Below, piece after piece: positions 1-10,854 of a stretch of 64,000 nucleotides of DNA. Every line of letters starts with the position of its first letter. The first letter of the stretch is position 1. Source of the stretch: JAFEDN01 sp963795715 (GTDB lineage: Bacteria > Pseudomonadota > Gammaproteobacteria > Coxiellales > Coxiellaceae); contig CAWCIY010000003.1 in assembly GCA_963795715.1 (NCBI GenBank), positions 806,001 through 870,000 on the forward strand. The letters are read 5' to 3'. The translations under genes were made by a program, and so were the position numbers. The notes below the pieces were generated by a model. It saw nothing but the letters and a program-made list of their open reading frames with translations. It made no database searches and was not told where the DNA came from.

Positions 1-34
1 AAAAAAGCCCAAAATATACCAAATACTGTGAGAG

Positions 35-784
35 CTAATGTGGTGCAGCATCGCGTGTCTCCAAAGGACAAGGCCGGCGAATTAGCCACATAACGCCGAG
101 CATATCGACGATGCCGATCCATAGCCGGTTCATTGTTCCATATTTAGATTGACCGCGAAGTCTAGGACGGTGATTTACCGCGACATTGATAATAAGACCA
201 TCTACGCGTTTAAAAAGCGCAGGTAAAAACCGGTGTAAATGATTAAAATGGGGCAGTTGTAAAAAAACCGAGCGTGGAAACAACTTTAGCCCACAGCCGC
301 TATCGGGGCAGTCATCTTTCAATAATGAATCTCGAATTTTATTAGCAATTTTGGACGAAAGCCGTTTTATCCAACTATCATTACGTTTCACACGAATGCC
401 GGCGACCAAAATCGGTCTTGTTTCAGCGGTAGAGGTTTTTGCCGCTGCAAATAATTTAGGAAAATCAGCTGGGTCGTTTTGGCCGTCTCCGTCTAGAGTG
501 GCTACCCAATCATACCGGGCTGCCCGTACGCCACTGACAACGGCAATACTTTGGCCATAGTTTTTTGCGTGTTTAACTAGACGCAGCCTGGGGTTCTTTT
601 GGGTCAGTTCGGCCAAGTGTTGCCGGGAGCCATCGGTGCTGCCATCGTCTACGACGATAATTTCAAACTCCTTTACAGCATTGACCAAAGCCTGGTCCAC
701 TTCATTAATGAGCTGGTCAATATTCTCAATTTCATTGTAAACAGCGATGACGATGGAGACGCCTTGTGTGGGCAACGGTTGCAT
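35..784 (-). CDS. Family 2 glycosyltransferase (polyprenyl-phosphate sugar transferase type)
   Basis: A 249-residue GT-A fold glycosyltransferase resembling dolichol-phosphate mannosyltransferase / ArnC-like enzymes, which load a sugar from a nucleotide donor onto a polyprenyl phosphate at the inner membrane face. Visible motifs are the N-terminal strand SIVIAVYNE (residues 10-18), the donor-binding VVDDGSTDGS (about 44-53) and the metal-binding DGDGQNDP (98-105). After the catalytic region the family-typical GQSKYGTMNRL stretch and one hydrophobic segment (LWIGIVDMLGVMWLIRR) follow, and the protein ends soon after. It lacks the two C-terminal membrane helices of ArnC proper, so it is the short form. 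It is divergent from pyrG, with a 154-base gap. The exact sugar cannot be read from the sequence. Confidence 0.85.
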   Translation of the reverse strand: MQPLPTQGVSIVIAVYNEIENIDQLINEVDQALVNAVKEFEIIVVDDGSTDGSRQHLAELTQKNPRLRLVKHAKNYGQSIAVVSGVRAARYDWVATLDGDGQNDPADFPKLFAAAKTSTAETRPILVAGIRVKRNDSWIKRLSSKIANKIRDSLLKDDCPDSGCGLKLFPRSVFLQLPHFNHLHRFLPALFKRVDGLIINVAVNHRPRLRGQSKYGTMNRLWIGIVDMLGVMWLIRRPCPLETRDAAPH

Positions 785-879
785 ATATGTGGATTAACCT
801 AATTTTAAATTTATGTATTATCAAATCATGGCCCGATTTTGTCAATAACCAGGTTTATAAACATAAAAACCAGGAACAA

Positions 880-911
880 CAATTTCCGCTTAGCGGAAAA
901 TTGTGTATAAT
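880..911 (+). promoter_or_regulatory. Palindrome and -10 element upstream of pyrG
   Basis: A perfect TATAAT hexamer lies at 906-911, 27 bases before the pyrG start codon. It is directly preceded by a 24-base near-palindrome (880-903, arms CAATTTCCGC and GCGGAAAATTG) that covers the place where a -35 box would sit; no good -35 hexamer is visible. The palindrome may be an operator or a weak bidirectional structure between the divergent glycosyltransferase and pyrG. Confidence 0.5.
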
Positions 912-938
912 TGGTTTTCCCTAAAAAGAGGATAAATC

Positions 939-2584
939 ATGACACGTTATATTTTTATTACTGGGGGGGTTGTTTCTTCTTTAGGAAGGGTATTACTTCG
1001 GCCTCTTTGGGCGCTATTTTGGAGGCGCAGGGTTACCGCATCACTCTAGTCAAACTAGATCCTTACATCAATGTTGATCCAGGCACCATGAGTCCTTTCC
1101 AGCATGGTGAGGTATTTGTAACCGAAGATGGTGCAGAAACTGATCTTGATTTAGGTCATTATGAACGTTTTGTAAACACCACCATGACTGCAAAAAATAA
1201 TTTCACCACTGGTCGGGTATATGCCGATGTGATCCGCAAAGAACGCGCGGCGATTATCTGGGCAGCACCGTGCAAGTCATTCCGCATATTACCGATGAAA
1301 TTAAAAATAAAATTATTAAAGGCGCCGATGACGCCGACATCGCTTTGGTAGAAATCGGCGGCACAGTCGGTGATATTGAATCATTACCTTTTTAGAAGCC
1401 ATTCGTCAAATGCGCATGCAATTAGGTCCGCAACAAACTTTGTTTATTCATTTAACTTTAGTGCCTTATATTGCGGCAACTAAAGAAATCAAAACCAAAC
1501 CGACCAACATTCCGTCAAAGAATTACGTTCCATTGGTATTCAGCCGGATATTTTAGTTTGCCGTTCTGTGCATGGCTTGCCGGAAAGCGAACGCGCTAAA
1601 ATTGCTTTATTTACCAATGTGGCCATTCCAGATGTGATTTCTTTGCCCGATGCCAAAACTATTTATGAAATTCCTTTACTATTGCGTCATGAAGGATTGG
1701 GTGAGCGCGTGGTCAATAAATTAAGTTTACCAGTGCAGCGAAGCGGATTTATCAGCATGGCAACAAGTGGTTCATGCTCAAAAACATCCTGAACAGGAAG
1801 TTAAAATTGCCATGGTTGGAAAATATACCGATTTTGCCGATTCTTATAAATCATTAAATGAAGCATTGATTCATGCGGGCATTCAAACCCGCTCGCGTGT
1901 CAATATTGTTTATATCGATGCTGAAACGCTAGAACAAAATGGCGTAGATATGTTAGCGGACAGTGGATGGTATTTTGGTTCCTGGTGGATTTGGCCGTCG
2001 TGGCGCCGAAGGATGATTTTAGCTGCGCAATATGCTCGAATTCACAATATTCCTTATTTAGGAATTTGTTTAGGGTATGCAAATTGCCATCATTGAATTT
2101 GCTCGCCATCAATTTGGGATTAACGATGCCAGCAGCACGGAATTTAATCTAGAAACGCATGCGCCGGTCATTGCGTTGGTGAATGAATGGGTAGATCGCG
2201 ATGGCCAAATTGAGCAACGCAGCCAAGCCAGTGATTTAGGTGGAACCATGCGTTTAGGTGCGCAAGCTTGTCAATTGCGAGTGGATTCTCGTGCCCGGCA
2301 AATTTATGGCAAAGATCAGATTATTGAACGTCACCGTCATCGTTATGAAGTCAATAATCATTATGTGCCGCGTATGGAAGCGGCCGGTATAATCATTTCT
2401 GCGCGTTCAGTGGATCGACAAATTGGTAGAAATGATTGAATTGCCTATGCACCCTTGGTTTATCGCATGTCAGTTTCATCCAGAATTTACTTCAACTCCG
2501 CGGCGTGGCCATCCATTATTTACTGGTTTTATCAATGCAGCATTAGATCGACAACAAGAAATTACCTATCAGGATAAGAGATGA
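939..2584 (+). pseudogene. pyrG: CTP synthase, full length but with multiple frameshifts
   Basis: CTP synthase makes CTP from UTP, ATP and glutamine. The start ATG at 939 follows a good AGAGGA ribosome site. Translating across frames gives the whole protein: the amidoligase start ITGGVVSSLGKG, DPYINVDPGTMSPFQHGEVFVT, KTKPTxHSVKELRSIGIQPD, then the glutamine amidotransferase domain with nucleophile region YLGICLG (near 2060) and CQFHPEFTS (near 2480). The total span of 1646 bases equals the normal length of about 545 codons. I count at least seven single-base indels, near 987, 1247, 1395, 1504, 1740, 1950-2020, 2070 and 2400. Sequence between them stays strongly conserved. Either the gene is freshly broken or, since it is normally essential, the indels are sequence errors. 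The stop overlaps the kdsA start (ATGA). Confidence 0.9.
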
Positions 2585-3421
2585 TGCAACTGAACCACTT
2601 TAAAATTGGAATTAATCAACCATTATTTTTAATTGCGGACCCTGTGTGATTGAAAGCGAAAGCATTAGTGATGGAAGTGGCCGGCCAGTTAAAAGAAATC
2701 ACTCACCGCTTGAATATTCCATTTATTTTTAAAGCTTCTTTTGATAAAGCCAATCGTTCTTCGGCTCAAAGTTTTCGTGGCTTAGGAATGGAAAAAGGAT
2801 TGGCAATTTTAGAAAAAGTAAAAAAAGAATTGGTATTCCGGTGTTAACCGATGTGCATGAAGATACGCCGCTAGATGAAGTGGCTGCAGTGGTCGATGTT
2901 TTGCAAACCCCAGCTTTTTTATGCCGGCAAACTAATTTTATTACTCAAAGTTGCCGAGTGCGGTTTACCCGTCAATATTAAAAAAGGCCAATTTTTATCG
3001 CCCTGGGAAATGAAAAATGTGGTGGAAAAAGCCGGGCGACAGGCAATCAACAAATTATGGTCTGTGAACGCGGCGTTTCTTTTGGTTATAATAATTTAGT
3101 TTCGGATATGCGTTCTTTAGCTATTATGCGCGAAACTGGTTGTCCGGTGGTATTTGATGCCACTCATTCCGTGCAATTGCCAGGCGGAAAAGGATCAGCT
3201 TCTGGCGGGCAGCGTGAATTTATTCCGGTATTAGCGCGGGCTGCAGTGGCGGCAGGTATTGCCGGAATATTTATGGAAACCCATCCCGATCCCGATCGGG
3301 CGTTAAGCGATGGGCCAAATGCCATGCCATTGGATAAAATGGCAACACTTGTTAACCACTATTGGTGGCATTAGATCGCCAGGTTAAAAGCTGGATACTA
3401 TGGTTAGAAGATCAAAATTAA
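2581..3421 (+). pseudogene. kdsA: KDO-8-phosphate synthase, frameshifted
   Basis: 3-deoxy-D-manno-octulosonate 8-phosphate synthase condenses PEP with arabinose 5-phosphate for the lipid A inner core. The start ATG at 2581 overlaps the pyrG stop. Conserved blocks occur in shifting frames: GPCVIESES at the N-terminus, IPFIFKASFDKANRSS, IPVLTDVHED, CGLPVNIKKGQFLSPWEM, CERGVSFGYNNLVSDMRSL, FDATHSVQLPGG and ETHPDPDRALSDGPNA. The span of 841 bases matches the usual 280 residues. Single-base indels are seen near 2637, 2650, 2830, 2937, 3031 and 3352. The surrounding protein sequence is undegraded, which argues for either very recent decay or read errors. It is followed 12 bases later by eno in the same operon. 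Confidence 0.9.
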
Positions 3422-3433
3422 ACAGGAAAATCC

Positions 3434-4708
<1,275 letters not shown>

Positions 4709-4712
<4 letters not shown>

Positions 4713-4976
4713 AGCCTTTAACATGGATGTTGATACCATTATTTCTTAGTGCTGCAATATGAAATTTGGTTAGCGCCAGGAGGTATTGCTAGCATGATTA
4801 GAATCAAGCACCAACTTTCCCAAGAGGCCGGTATCAATTGGCAATGGGTACAGCGCAATCAAATTCTTATTGCTGATATTAATGACCTAAAGCACGGCAA
4901 TCAAGCCATTGAAGAACATGCCCGTACGGATTTGGGCATGATCAAGCCGGGTGAGGTCCTCTACCAACTACCTTAA
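4709..4976 (+). pseudogene. ftsB: Cell division protein FtsB, one frameshift near its membrane helix
   Basis: FtsB is a short bitopic divisome protein that forms a coiled coil with FtsL and binds FtsQ. The ATG at 4709 overlaps the eno stop. The first frame reads MKPLTWMLIPLFL, the start of the N-terminal membrane helix, and an indel near 4750 shifts to LLQYEIWLAPGGI, the end of the helix and the family-typical LQY-LWxG stretch. The rest encodes the periplasmic coiled coil and the conserved IADINDLKHGNQAIEEHARTDLGMIKPGEVLY tail in one frame (positions about 4860-4970). The eno-ftsB order is typical of gammaproteobacteria. It carries the same kind of single-base defect as its upstream neighbours. 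Confidence 0.85.
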
Positions 4977-5187
4977 AGTAACCGTTCAGATAAGGGCGTC
5001 AACTTAATTATAGACGAGCAAAAAATAAAAAGTTCCGTCCGTCACCCGTCGGCTCATTCACGCCTCGATGGTTTTTTAAAATGCGTTCGGTATCGAGAAT
5101 GGGCTGCTTGATTAAGCCATAATATTTCGAGACTGCAATTGATAAATTGATTTAAACTGAGTAAAATGATTAAACGCAGAATTAAAC

Positions 5188-5214
5188 TTGCAATAGAAGA
5201 TAATAGGATATAAT
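5188..5214 (+). promoter_or_regulatory. Putative sigma70 promoter immediately before the PP2C-like gene
   Basis: TTGCAA at 5188-5193 and a perfect TATAAT at 5209-5214 are separated by 15 bases. The TATAAT ends only 5 bases before the ATG at 5220, so a transcript from it would be almost leaderless; no clear Shine-Dalgarno site is present. The rest of the 4977-5219 gap shows no gene. Confidence 0.4.
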
Positions 5215-5219
5215 GAAAT

Positions 5220-6995
5220 ATGAAAAACATAACAATTGATAAAGCCGCTTATGAATCCAAAAAAAATGAAGATAGGATGTCTGATTTCCCTTGTCCCGAT
5301 AATTTTTTCAAATTTACCCCCGCAATACGCAGCCTAATTATGACAAGAGCCGTGACTAGTTTAGATTCTTTTGTTAGAAATCTAAATAACACCTACAATA
5401 CTGGCTCAACTTTAAGCAGGGCTAATATCCGCCTACATAAACAACCCGGTGATAAAGTCAAGGTACAAGTATCCACCTGTAATGACGGGGATAGTCCTAT
5501 CATTTTATTTAGAAAGGGAGAAAAAATACCTTTATTTACTTCGCATCACCTTCCAGAGGATAAACGCATTGGCTTTGGCGGCTTCCTGGGGGCGCTGAAT
5601 ATGAATAGGTCGATCGGCGATCAATTTTACAAAGAAGAATTTTCTCAATTAACGTCAACGCCTGATACTCATCATTATGAAGCAGAACTCGAACCCGGCG
5701 AATCTTTAATGGTAGGTGTAATGAGTGATGGAACAGAGTATGAGGATGTGGATAAAAAGTCCGAACTCCATTCTGCGGTAGATCTTTTTCAAACTTCGGG
5801 GTACAAATTTACAGCAAAAGAACTCGTTGATAAGTCCTTAGAAATGACCAAAAAATGTTATACAGAAACTACTATAGATGACACATCCGTTTTGTTATTT
5901 ACGGTGACGGCGCCGATTGAAATTTCGGAATACACTATCACTATAGGTGTTGACGACGGTCATGGAGGTGTGAACACTGCAGGTCTTTGTTCAATATATT
6001 ATTCTTGCATCCAGGAATTTTGGACCGAAGTTTTTGACAAGCTATTGGAAAAAAATAAAATCGAAGAGGAAGAAAAGGCTATTTTTTCCTTTTTAAACAA
6101 TGCAAAACAACAAAAATTACTAAAAGTTATTGAAAAGCAGCTTATGCCCGTGCTCGTTAAGTTAGAGTGTGAACGACGGAAGCAAATAACTAACATTAAT
6201 AAAATTATAACTTTTAAAGACTATTTAAAAACGAATAAAACTTTGGCGCCCTACCTCCAAAGTGGGTTTGAGCTTATTAAGCTTAACCAAGTACTGCAAG
6301 AGGTTACTCTCAGTATTGAATCGGAATTGGATTCAAAAAAGGAGGGGGAAGGAAGTGATTTAAAACCACTTCCTTTAGCTGACTTTCCTAAACTTTTAAG
6401 TCAACAGATTATTAGCTTATTAGATTTAAAATCTCCTCTTACACAGGGAGATTTAATGAGTAAAATTAAAATTCAGATGTTAGCTCTGACTTCTTCAGTT
6501 CAAGGGTTTTTGAAGAACTCCCGCTCTACAATCGATTTTAATTTTACGGATTCTACCTTATTCTCTGTGGCCGCTGTTTGTCTTTTAGCAAATACGGATG
6601 CAAAATCGGAATACGCTGCCAAAATCGTAGATCTAACTTCTTATCTGGCTTACAATATTCTGCATCTAGATAAATTGACTGAAAATAATTCGTTGCCTGC
6701 GTTGCCAAAAGATAGCAAGCAACAATCTATCAATTACTTAGCATTGACTACTGCTAAAAAATGGCAAACTCCAGGTTGCCTGAAAATGGTTGCCTTATTT
6801 GGCTGGCAAGATACCATCAATAGTGCCCAAACTGGAAATAATTTATTGGCCCGGATAAATCAAACAAAGCGTCGTCGGTTTTTTGAGCCTAGCTCCAGGA
6901 TAGGAATATTTGGTGGTAGTAAAATCGGCCAATGGCAGCAAGCAAATCAAAAGATGCAAATTTCTTTAGCTGCCGAGTCCCGTATCGAATTGTAA
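5220..6995 (+). CDS. PP2C-like phosphatase domain with rearranged motif order, plus helical C-terminal region
   Basis: A 591-residue protein of unknown role. The N-terminal 260 residues contain recognisable PP2C (PPM) Ser/Thr phosphatase motifs: NEDR (16-19), GST (62-64), STCNDGDSPI (85-94, cf. NVGDSR), LFTSHHLPED (105-114), GGFLGALNMNRSIGD (120-134, cf. LAVSRALGD), GVMSDGTEY (166-174) and TIDDTSVLLFTV (218-229, cf. DNITVIVV). The metal-binding motif DGHGG, which in the family lies between the first ED motif and GST, is here at 246-250 (TIGVDDGHGGVNTAG), after the last motif. The remaining 330 residues are helical and charged, with a polar C-terminus and no membrane segment. It stands alone between housekeeping and hopanoid genes, which with its eukaryote-like domain suggests an effector or signalling protein. 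The permutation reading is inference. Confidence 0.75.
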   Translation: MKNITIDKAAYESKKNEDRMSDFPCPDNFFKFTPAIRSLIMTRAVTSLDSFVRNLNNTYNTGSTLSRANIRLHKQPGDKVKVQVSTCNDGDSPIILFRKGEKIPLFTSHHLPEDKRIGFGGFLGALNMNRSIGDQFYKEEFSQLTSTPDTHHYEAELEPGESLMVGVMSDGTEYEDVDKKSELHSAVDLFQTSGYKFTAKELVDKSLEMTKKCYTETTIDDTSVLLFTVTAPIEISEYTITIGVDDGHGGVNTAGLCSIYYSCIQEFWTEVFDKLLEKNKIEEEEKAIFSFLNNAKQQKLLKVIEKQLMPVLVKLECERRKQITNINKIITFKDYLKTNKTLAPYLQSGFELIKLNQVLQEVTLSIESELDSKKEGEGSDLKPLPLADFPKLLSQQIISLLDLKSPLTQGDLMSKIKIQMLALTSSVQGFLKNSRSTIDFNFTDSTLFSVAAVCLLANTDAKSEYAAKIVDLTSYLAYNILHLDKLTENNSLPALPKDSKQQSINYLALTTAKKWQTPGCLKMVALFGWQDTINSAQTGNNLLARINQTKRRRFFEPSSRIGIFGGSKIGQWQQANQKMQISLAAESRIEL

Positions 6996-7222
6996 GGGTT
7001 CCCGCTGACCCAAGTAGGCGTAAAACGTACTTCTGTCCATTCCTGAGACCTGAGGAATCTATTTGCCATTTCTCAAGCGGGTACTTGCGCCACCGATTTT
7101 ATCAAATAGATTATTCAGATAACTGAATACAATTTCTATTTTTTAATAAATTTTCTTCAGACTTAATGCGTTTACATGATTGGGTTGTCAACGGTTTATA
7201 GTTCATGTACCCTTTGCGAGGT

Positions 7223-8224
7223 ATGAAAAATATCACCTGTCAAACGCGTTTACTGCCGGGCGTCTCCAGAACCTTTGCGCTTACTATTCCGCAGTTGCCG
7301 GATACTTTACGTGATGTAGTCACTAACGCATATCTACTCTGTAGAATCGCTGACACCATAGAAGATGATGTCGCTTTAGACCCACAACAAAAAGCTTATT
7401 TCCACGCTCAATTCCGTAAAGTATTGGTGGCAGAGGAATCATCCGAAAGATTTGCCGAATCCTTATTTCCGAAATTGGCGCAAGATATTCCGAATCCAGA
7501 AAAGGAACTCATCCGAAACATCCCTGAAGTAATCAATTGCTTACATAGCTTTACCCCAGCACAACAAAAAAGCCTACAAAGGTGCGTCAATATCATGTCC
7601 ACAGGTATGCCGGAATTCCAACGCACTGTCAGCTTAAAAGGGTTAGAAAATTTAGTTCAGCTTGACCAGTATTGCTACTATGTGGCAGGAGTGGTCGGTG
7701 AAATGCTTACTGAACTATTTTGCGAATACTCCTCAGAAATAAATAAAAATCGTGGTCAGTTGATGTCCTTGGCGATTTCTTTTGGGCAAGGTTTACAAAT
7801 GACCAATATTTTAAAAGATGTATGGGAAGATCGCAGCCGGGGGATCTGTTGGCTGCCTCGAGATATTTTCCAAGAATACGGTATTGATCTTTCGGCATAT
7901 AATAAAGACAATCATCACTCCGCATTTGCCATACCTTTGCGGCAATTGATTGTAAAGGCAAAGGAACATTTGAAAGACGCTTTGCATTATACGCTGATGA
8001 TCCCAGCCTACGAAACCGGAATTAGGCGTTTTACATTATGGGCCATTGGATTGGCTGTTTTAACTTTACGAAATATTTATCGGCGGCCTTTTTTTCAATC
8101 AGGGGTAGAAGTGAAAATCAGTAGAAGCACTGTGAAAAAAACTATTTTTCTTGCTAACTTAAGTTGTAAAAATAATCAGGTATTACAAACCATGTTCAAT
8201 TGGCTGACGAGAGATTTAATATGA
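7223..8224 (+). CDS. Squalene synthase (farnesyl-diphosphate farnesyltransferase type)
   Basis: Head-to-head condensation of two farnesyl diphosphates to squalene, the committed step of hopanoid synthesis. Starting at the ATG at 7223 (an in-frame ATG at 7205 is the alternative) it has 333 residues. Family signatures are TRLLPGVSRTFAL (8-20), the first Asp-rich motif RIADTIEDD (41-49), QLDQYCYYVAGVVGEM, and the second Asp-rich motif MTNILKDVWEDRSRG (about 193-207). A hydrophobic stretch near the C-terminus (LWAIGLAVLTL) fits membrane association. This is the single-enzyme SQS type, not the three-gene HpnC/HpnD/HpnE route, of which no gene is seen here. The stop overlaps the shc start by ATGA, so the two are translationally coupled. 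Confidence 0.85.
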   Translation: MKNITCQTRLLPGVSRTFALTIPQLPDTLRDVVTNAYLLCRIADTIEDDVALDPQQKAYFHAQFRKVLVAEESSERFAESLFPKLAQDIPNPEKELIRNIPEVINCLHSFTPAQQKSLQRCVNIMSTGMPEFQRTVSLKGLENLVQLDQYCYYVAGVVGEMLTELFCEYSSEINKNRGQLMSLAISFGQGLQMTNILKDVWEDRSRGICWLPRDIFQEYGIDLSAYNKDNHHSAFAIPLRQLIVKAKEHLKDALHYTLMIPAYETGIRRFTLWAIGLAVLTLRNIYRRPFFQSGVEVKISRSTVKKTIFLANLSCKNNQVLQTMFNWLTRDLI

Positions 8225-10128
8225 AGGTGGCAGATTCAGCTTTAGAATTGACCTCGGCTATAGAAAAAGCACGTGATGCTTTGTTGGCGCAACAATGCCC
8301 TGATGGCCACTGGTGTTTTGAACTGGAAGCAGATTGCACCATTTCTGCAGAATATATTTTAATGATGCATTTTCTAGATGAGATCGATGCCCGTTTAGAG
8401 CAACTCATAGCGGTGTATCTACGTGAAAAACAAACACCTGAAGGAGGCTGGCCACTTTATTTTGGTGGAGAACCCGATATTAGTTGCACCGTGAAGGTGT
8501 ATTATGCTTTAAAAATGGTGGGTGATGCACCTGAATTACCTCATATGCGCCGTGCCCGTGAATGGATATTACGAGCAGGAGGAGCAGCGCAAACCAATGT
8601 GTTCACTCGAATCACCCTGGCTTTGTTTGAGCAAGTGCCTTGGCGGGCGACGCCATTTATCCCTGTAGAAGTGATATTACTACCGAAATGGTTCCCGTTT
8701 CATTTGAGTAAGGTTTCTTACTGGTCGCGCACTGTGATGGTGCCGCTGCTCATTTTGTGCAGTTTAAAACCACGTGCTAAAAATCCGCGTAATGTGCACA
8801 TTCCGGAGCTTTTTATTGTGCCGGCGCGGGAAGAAAAGCATTACTTCAAAGTGGGTTCAATATTAAGTCGCATTTTTTTGACATTGGATAAAATCGGCAG
8901 GAACATCCTAGAACCTTTGATTCCTCAAAAGGTGCGGCGTACGGCGATAACCAAAGCAGAAAAATGGTTTATCGAACGACTCAATGGTGAAGATGGTTTA
9001 GGGGCGATTTTTCCTGCTATGGTCAGTGCTTATGAGGTATTGCTCTTATTAGGTTATGCCAAAGACCATGTTTATGTTGAGCAAGCAAGAAACGCCTTAA
9101 AAAAATTATTAGTGATTAAGCCCGATTCAGCCTATTGCCAACCCTGCTTTTCACCAGTATGGGATACTGGATTATCTGTTTTGGCCTTACAAACTGAGAA
9201 TTCCCGCGAGAGTATGCTGGCTGCCGATCGAGGCTTGAAATGGCTAAAGCCACTACAAATATTATCTGGACCTGCTGATTGGCGTGACTATAATCCCCAA
9301 TTGGCCCCGGGAGGTTGGGCTTTCGAATACCGCAATGATTATTATCCGGATTTAGATGATACCGGTGTCGTGGGTTGGGCCATGCATTGGCAAAAATCCG
9401 CTGATTATAACCAATCTATCCAACGCGCTGCCGATTGGTTGGCTGGAATGCAATGCAACAACGGCGGATTTGCTTCTTTTGATCAAAATAATCAGTATTA
9501 TTATCTCAACGAAATCCCGTTTGCAGATCATGGCGCTTTACTAGATCCTCCGACCAGTGATGTGACTGCACGTTGCCTTACGTTTTTTTCATTAATACAA
9601 CGCCCTCAAGACCAAGCGGTGATCCAGCGGTCTCTGGATTTTTTATTAAAAGAACAAGAACAAAATGGCTCTTGGTTCGGCCGGTGGGGAACTAATTATA
9701 TCTACGGCACTTGGTCTGTGTTGATCGCTTTGATGACTGCGAAAATGGATCCGCAGCATCCGGCTATTCGAAACGCGGTCAATTGGCTGGTTTCCAAACA
9801 ACACACGGATGGCGGGTGGGGTGAGAACAACAATAGTTATCTGCATCCTAGCCGGGACTCACAATCAAGTACTACCTATCAAACAGCTTGGGCCCTATTG
9901 GGTTTATTGGCGGCTGGAGAAGTCCATACGCCCAGTGTATTGCGAGGGGTACAATACTTGCTGCGTACTCAACAACCTGATGGCTTTTGGCATGATCCTT
10001 GGTTTACTGCTCCTGGTTTTCCTCGTGTGTTTTATTTACGTTATCATGGATATTCAAAATATTTCCCGCTTTGGGCGTTGACGCAATATAGAAATTTAGT
10101 CACAACGGGTAGATCAGAGGATGCGTAA
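8221..10128 (+). CDS. shc: Squalene-hopene cyclase
   Basis: Cyclises squalene to hopene/hopanol at the membrane. The ATG at 8221 overlaps the stop of the squalene synthase (ATGA) and is preceded by GAGAG, so it is preferred over the in-frame TTG at 8200; it gives 635 residues, normal for the family. The catalytic acid motif is DLDDTG at 377-382, where the usual form is DxDDTA; the catalytic Asp is present and only the last position differs. QW repeats are visible throughout, including CPDGHWCFE, TPEGGWPLYFGG, CNNGGFASFD, EQNGSWFGRWGTNY, HTDGGWGEN and QPDGFWHDPWF. The stop overlaps the next gene by 8 bases. Confidence 0.95.
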   Translation: MKVADSALELTSAIEKARDALLAQQCPDGHWCFELEADCTISAEYILMMHFLDEIDARLEQLIAVYLREKQTPEGGWPLYFGGEPDISCTVKVYYALKMVGDAPELPHMRRAREWILRAGGAAQTNVFTRITLALFEQVPWRATPFIPVEVILLPKWFPFHLSKVSYWSRTVMVPLLILCSLKPRAKNPRNVHIPELFIVPAREEKHYFKVGSILSRIFLTLDKIGRNILEPLIPQKVRRTAITKAEKWFIERLNGEDGLGAIFPAMVSAYEVLLLLGYAKDHVYVEQARNALKKLLVIKPDSAYCQPCFSPVWDTGLSVLALQTENSRESMLAADRGLKWLKPLQILSGPADWRDYNPQLAPGGWAFEYRNDYYPDLDDTGVVGWAMHWQKSADYNQSIQRAADWLAGMQCNNGGFASFDQNNQYYYLNEIPFADHGALLDPPTSDVTARCLTFFSLIQRPQDQAVIQRSLDFLLKEQEQNGSWFGRWGTNYIYGTWSVLIALMTAKMDPQHPAIRNAVNWLVSKQHTDGGWGENNNSYLHPSRDSQSSTTYQTAWALLGLLAAGEVHTPSVLRGVQYLLRTQQPDGFWHDPWFTAPGFPRVFYLRYHGYSKYFPLWALTQYRNLVTTGRSEDA

Positions 10129-10846
10129 GATAGGAGTTATCTGTGGTCTGCCGGTAGAGGCACGCTGCTTAGTTAAGAGATCATTGCCTGTTGGCAGCAC
10201 ACTGCATTTAACCCAGCGTATCGTGGTGCATACTGCTGGAATAGGAAAAGAGCGGGCAAAAGCTGCAGCTGAAAATTTAATCCAACAAGGCATCGCAGGA
10301 TTAATCAGTTGGGGCACTGCCGGGGGATTGTCGCCACAAATTTTATCAGGCGATTTGCTTTTACCCAGTCAGGTAATCAATAGTGAAAAAGAAACTTATT
10401 GCATTGATGAAAATTGGCGTAATGAATTACAAGATAATTTAAAAGATTTGGTTGTGCGCGGCGGAAGTTTACTGCAAATGGATCAAATTATTACTTCTGT
10501 GCACCATAAAAAACAATTATTTGAGACGCATCAGGCTTTGGCAGTTGATATGGAAAGTGCAGCCATCGCAGCAGTAGCCCATGCAGCAAAAATTCCTTTT
10601 CTAGCGATTCGTACCGTGGTAGATGATGCCAATTGTAATTTTCCTCAATGGTTGCACCTCAGTTTAGATACGCACGGCAGGGTGCAATTGGGCGCCCTTA
10701 GCCATAAGTTAATGTTACAGCCATCCCGTGTCAAAGATCTGGTCCGATTAGCCCAATCCTTTGCTATTGCCAAAGCCACTTTAAACCGAGTGGCCGTTTT
10801 ACTTTCTGCTGAAAAAAGGCCGATTAGCTCTGAATTGGTGGTCTAA
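10121..10846 (+). CDS. hpnG: Hopanoid-associated phosphorylase / adenosylhopane nucleosidase HpnG
   Basis: HpnG removes adenine from adenosylhopane, the product of HpnH, to give ribosylhopane for side-chain extension. The 241-residue protein belongs to the nucleoside phosphorylase fold: GVICGLPVEARCL at the N-terminus, GLISWGTAGGLSPQ in the middle, and the nucleobase/ribose-binding block AVDMESAAIAAVA with RTVVDDAN near the C-terminus. It starts inside the last codons of shc, so it is in the same operon. Its substrate-generating partner hpnH is on the opposite strand about 3 kb away. Confidence 0.85.
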   Translation: MRKIGVICGLPVEARCLVKRSLPVGSTLHLTQRIVVHTAGIGKERAKAAAENLIQQGIAGLISWGTAGGLSPQILSGDLLLPSQVINSEKETYCIDENWRNELQDNLKDLVVRGGSLLQMDQIITSVHHKKQLFETHQALAVDMESAAIAAVAHAAKIPFLAIRTVVDDANCNFPQWLHLSLDTHGRVQLGALSHKLMLQPSRVKDLVRLAQSFAIAKATLNRVAVLLSAEKRPISSELVV

Positions 10847-10854
10847 AAATCGTG

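Noticed and set aside
6932..7126. 64-codon open frame overlapping the end of the PP2C-like gene
   Set aside because: Different frame, no ribosome site, no family resemblance; a chance frame.
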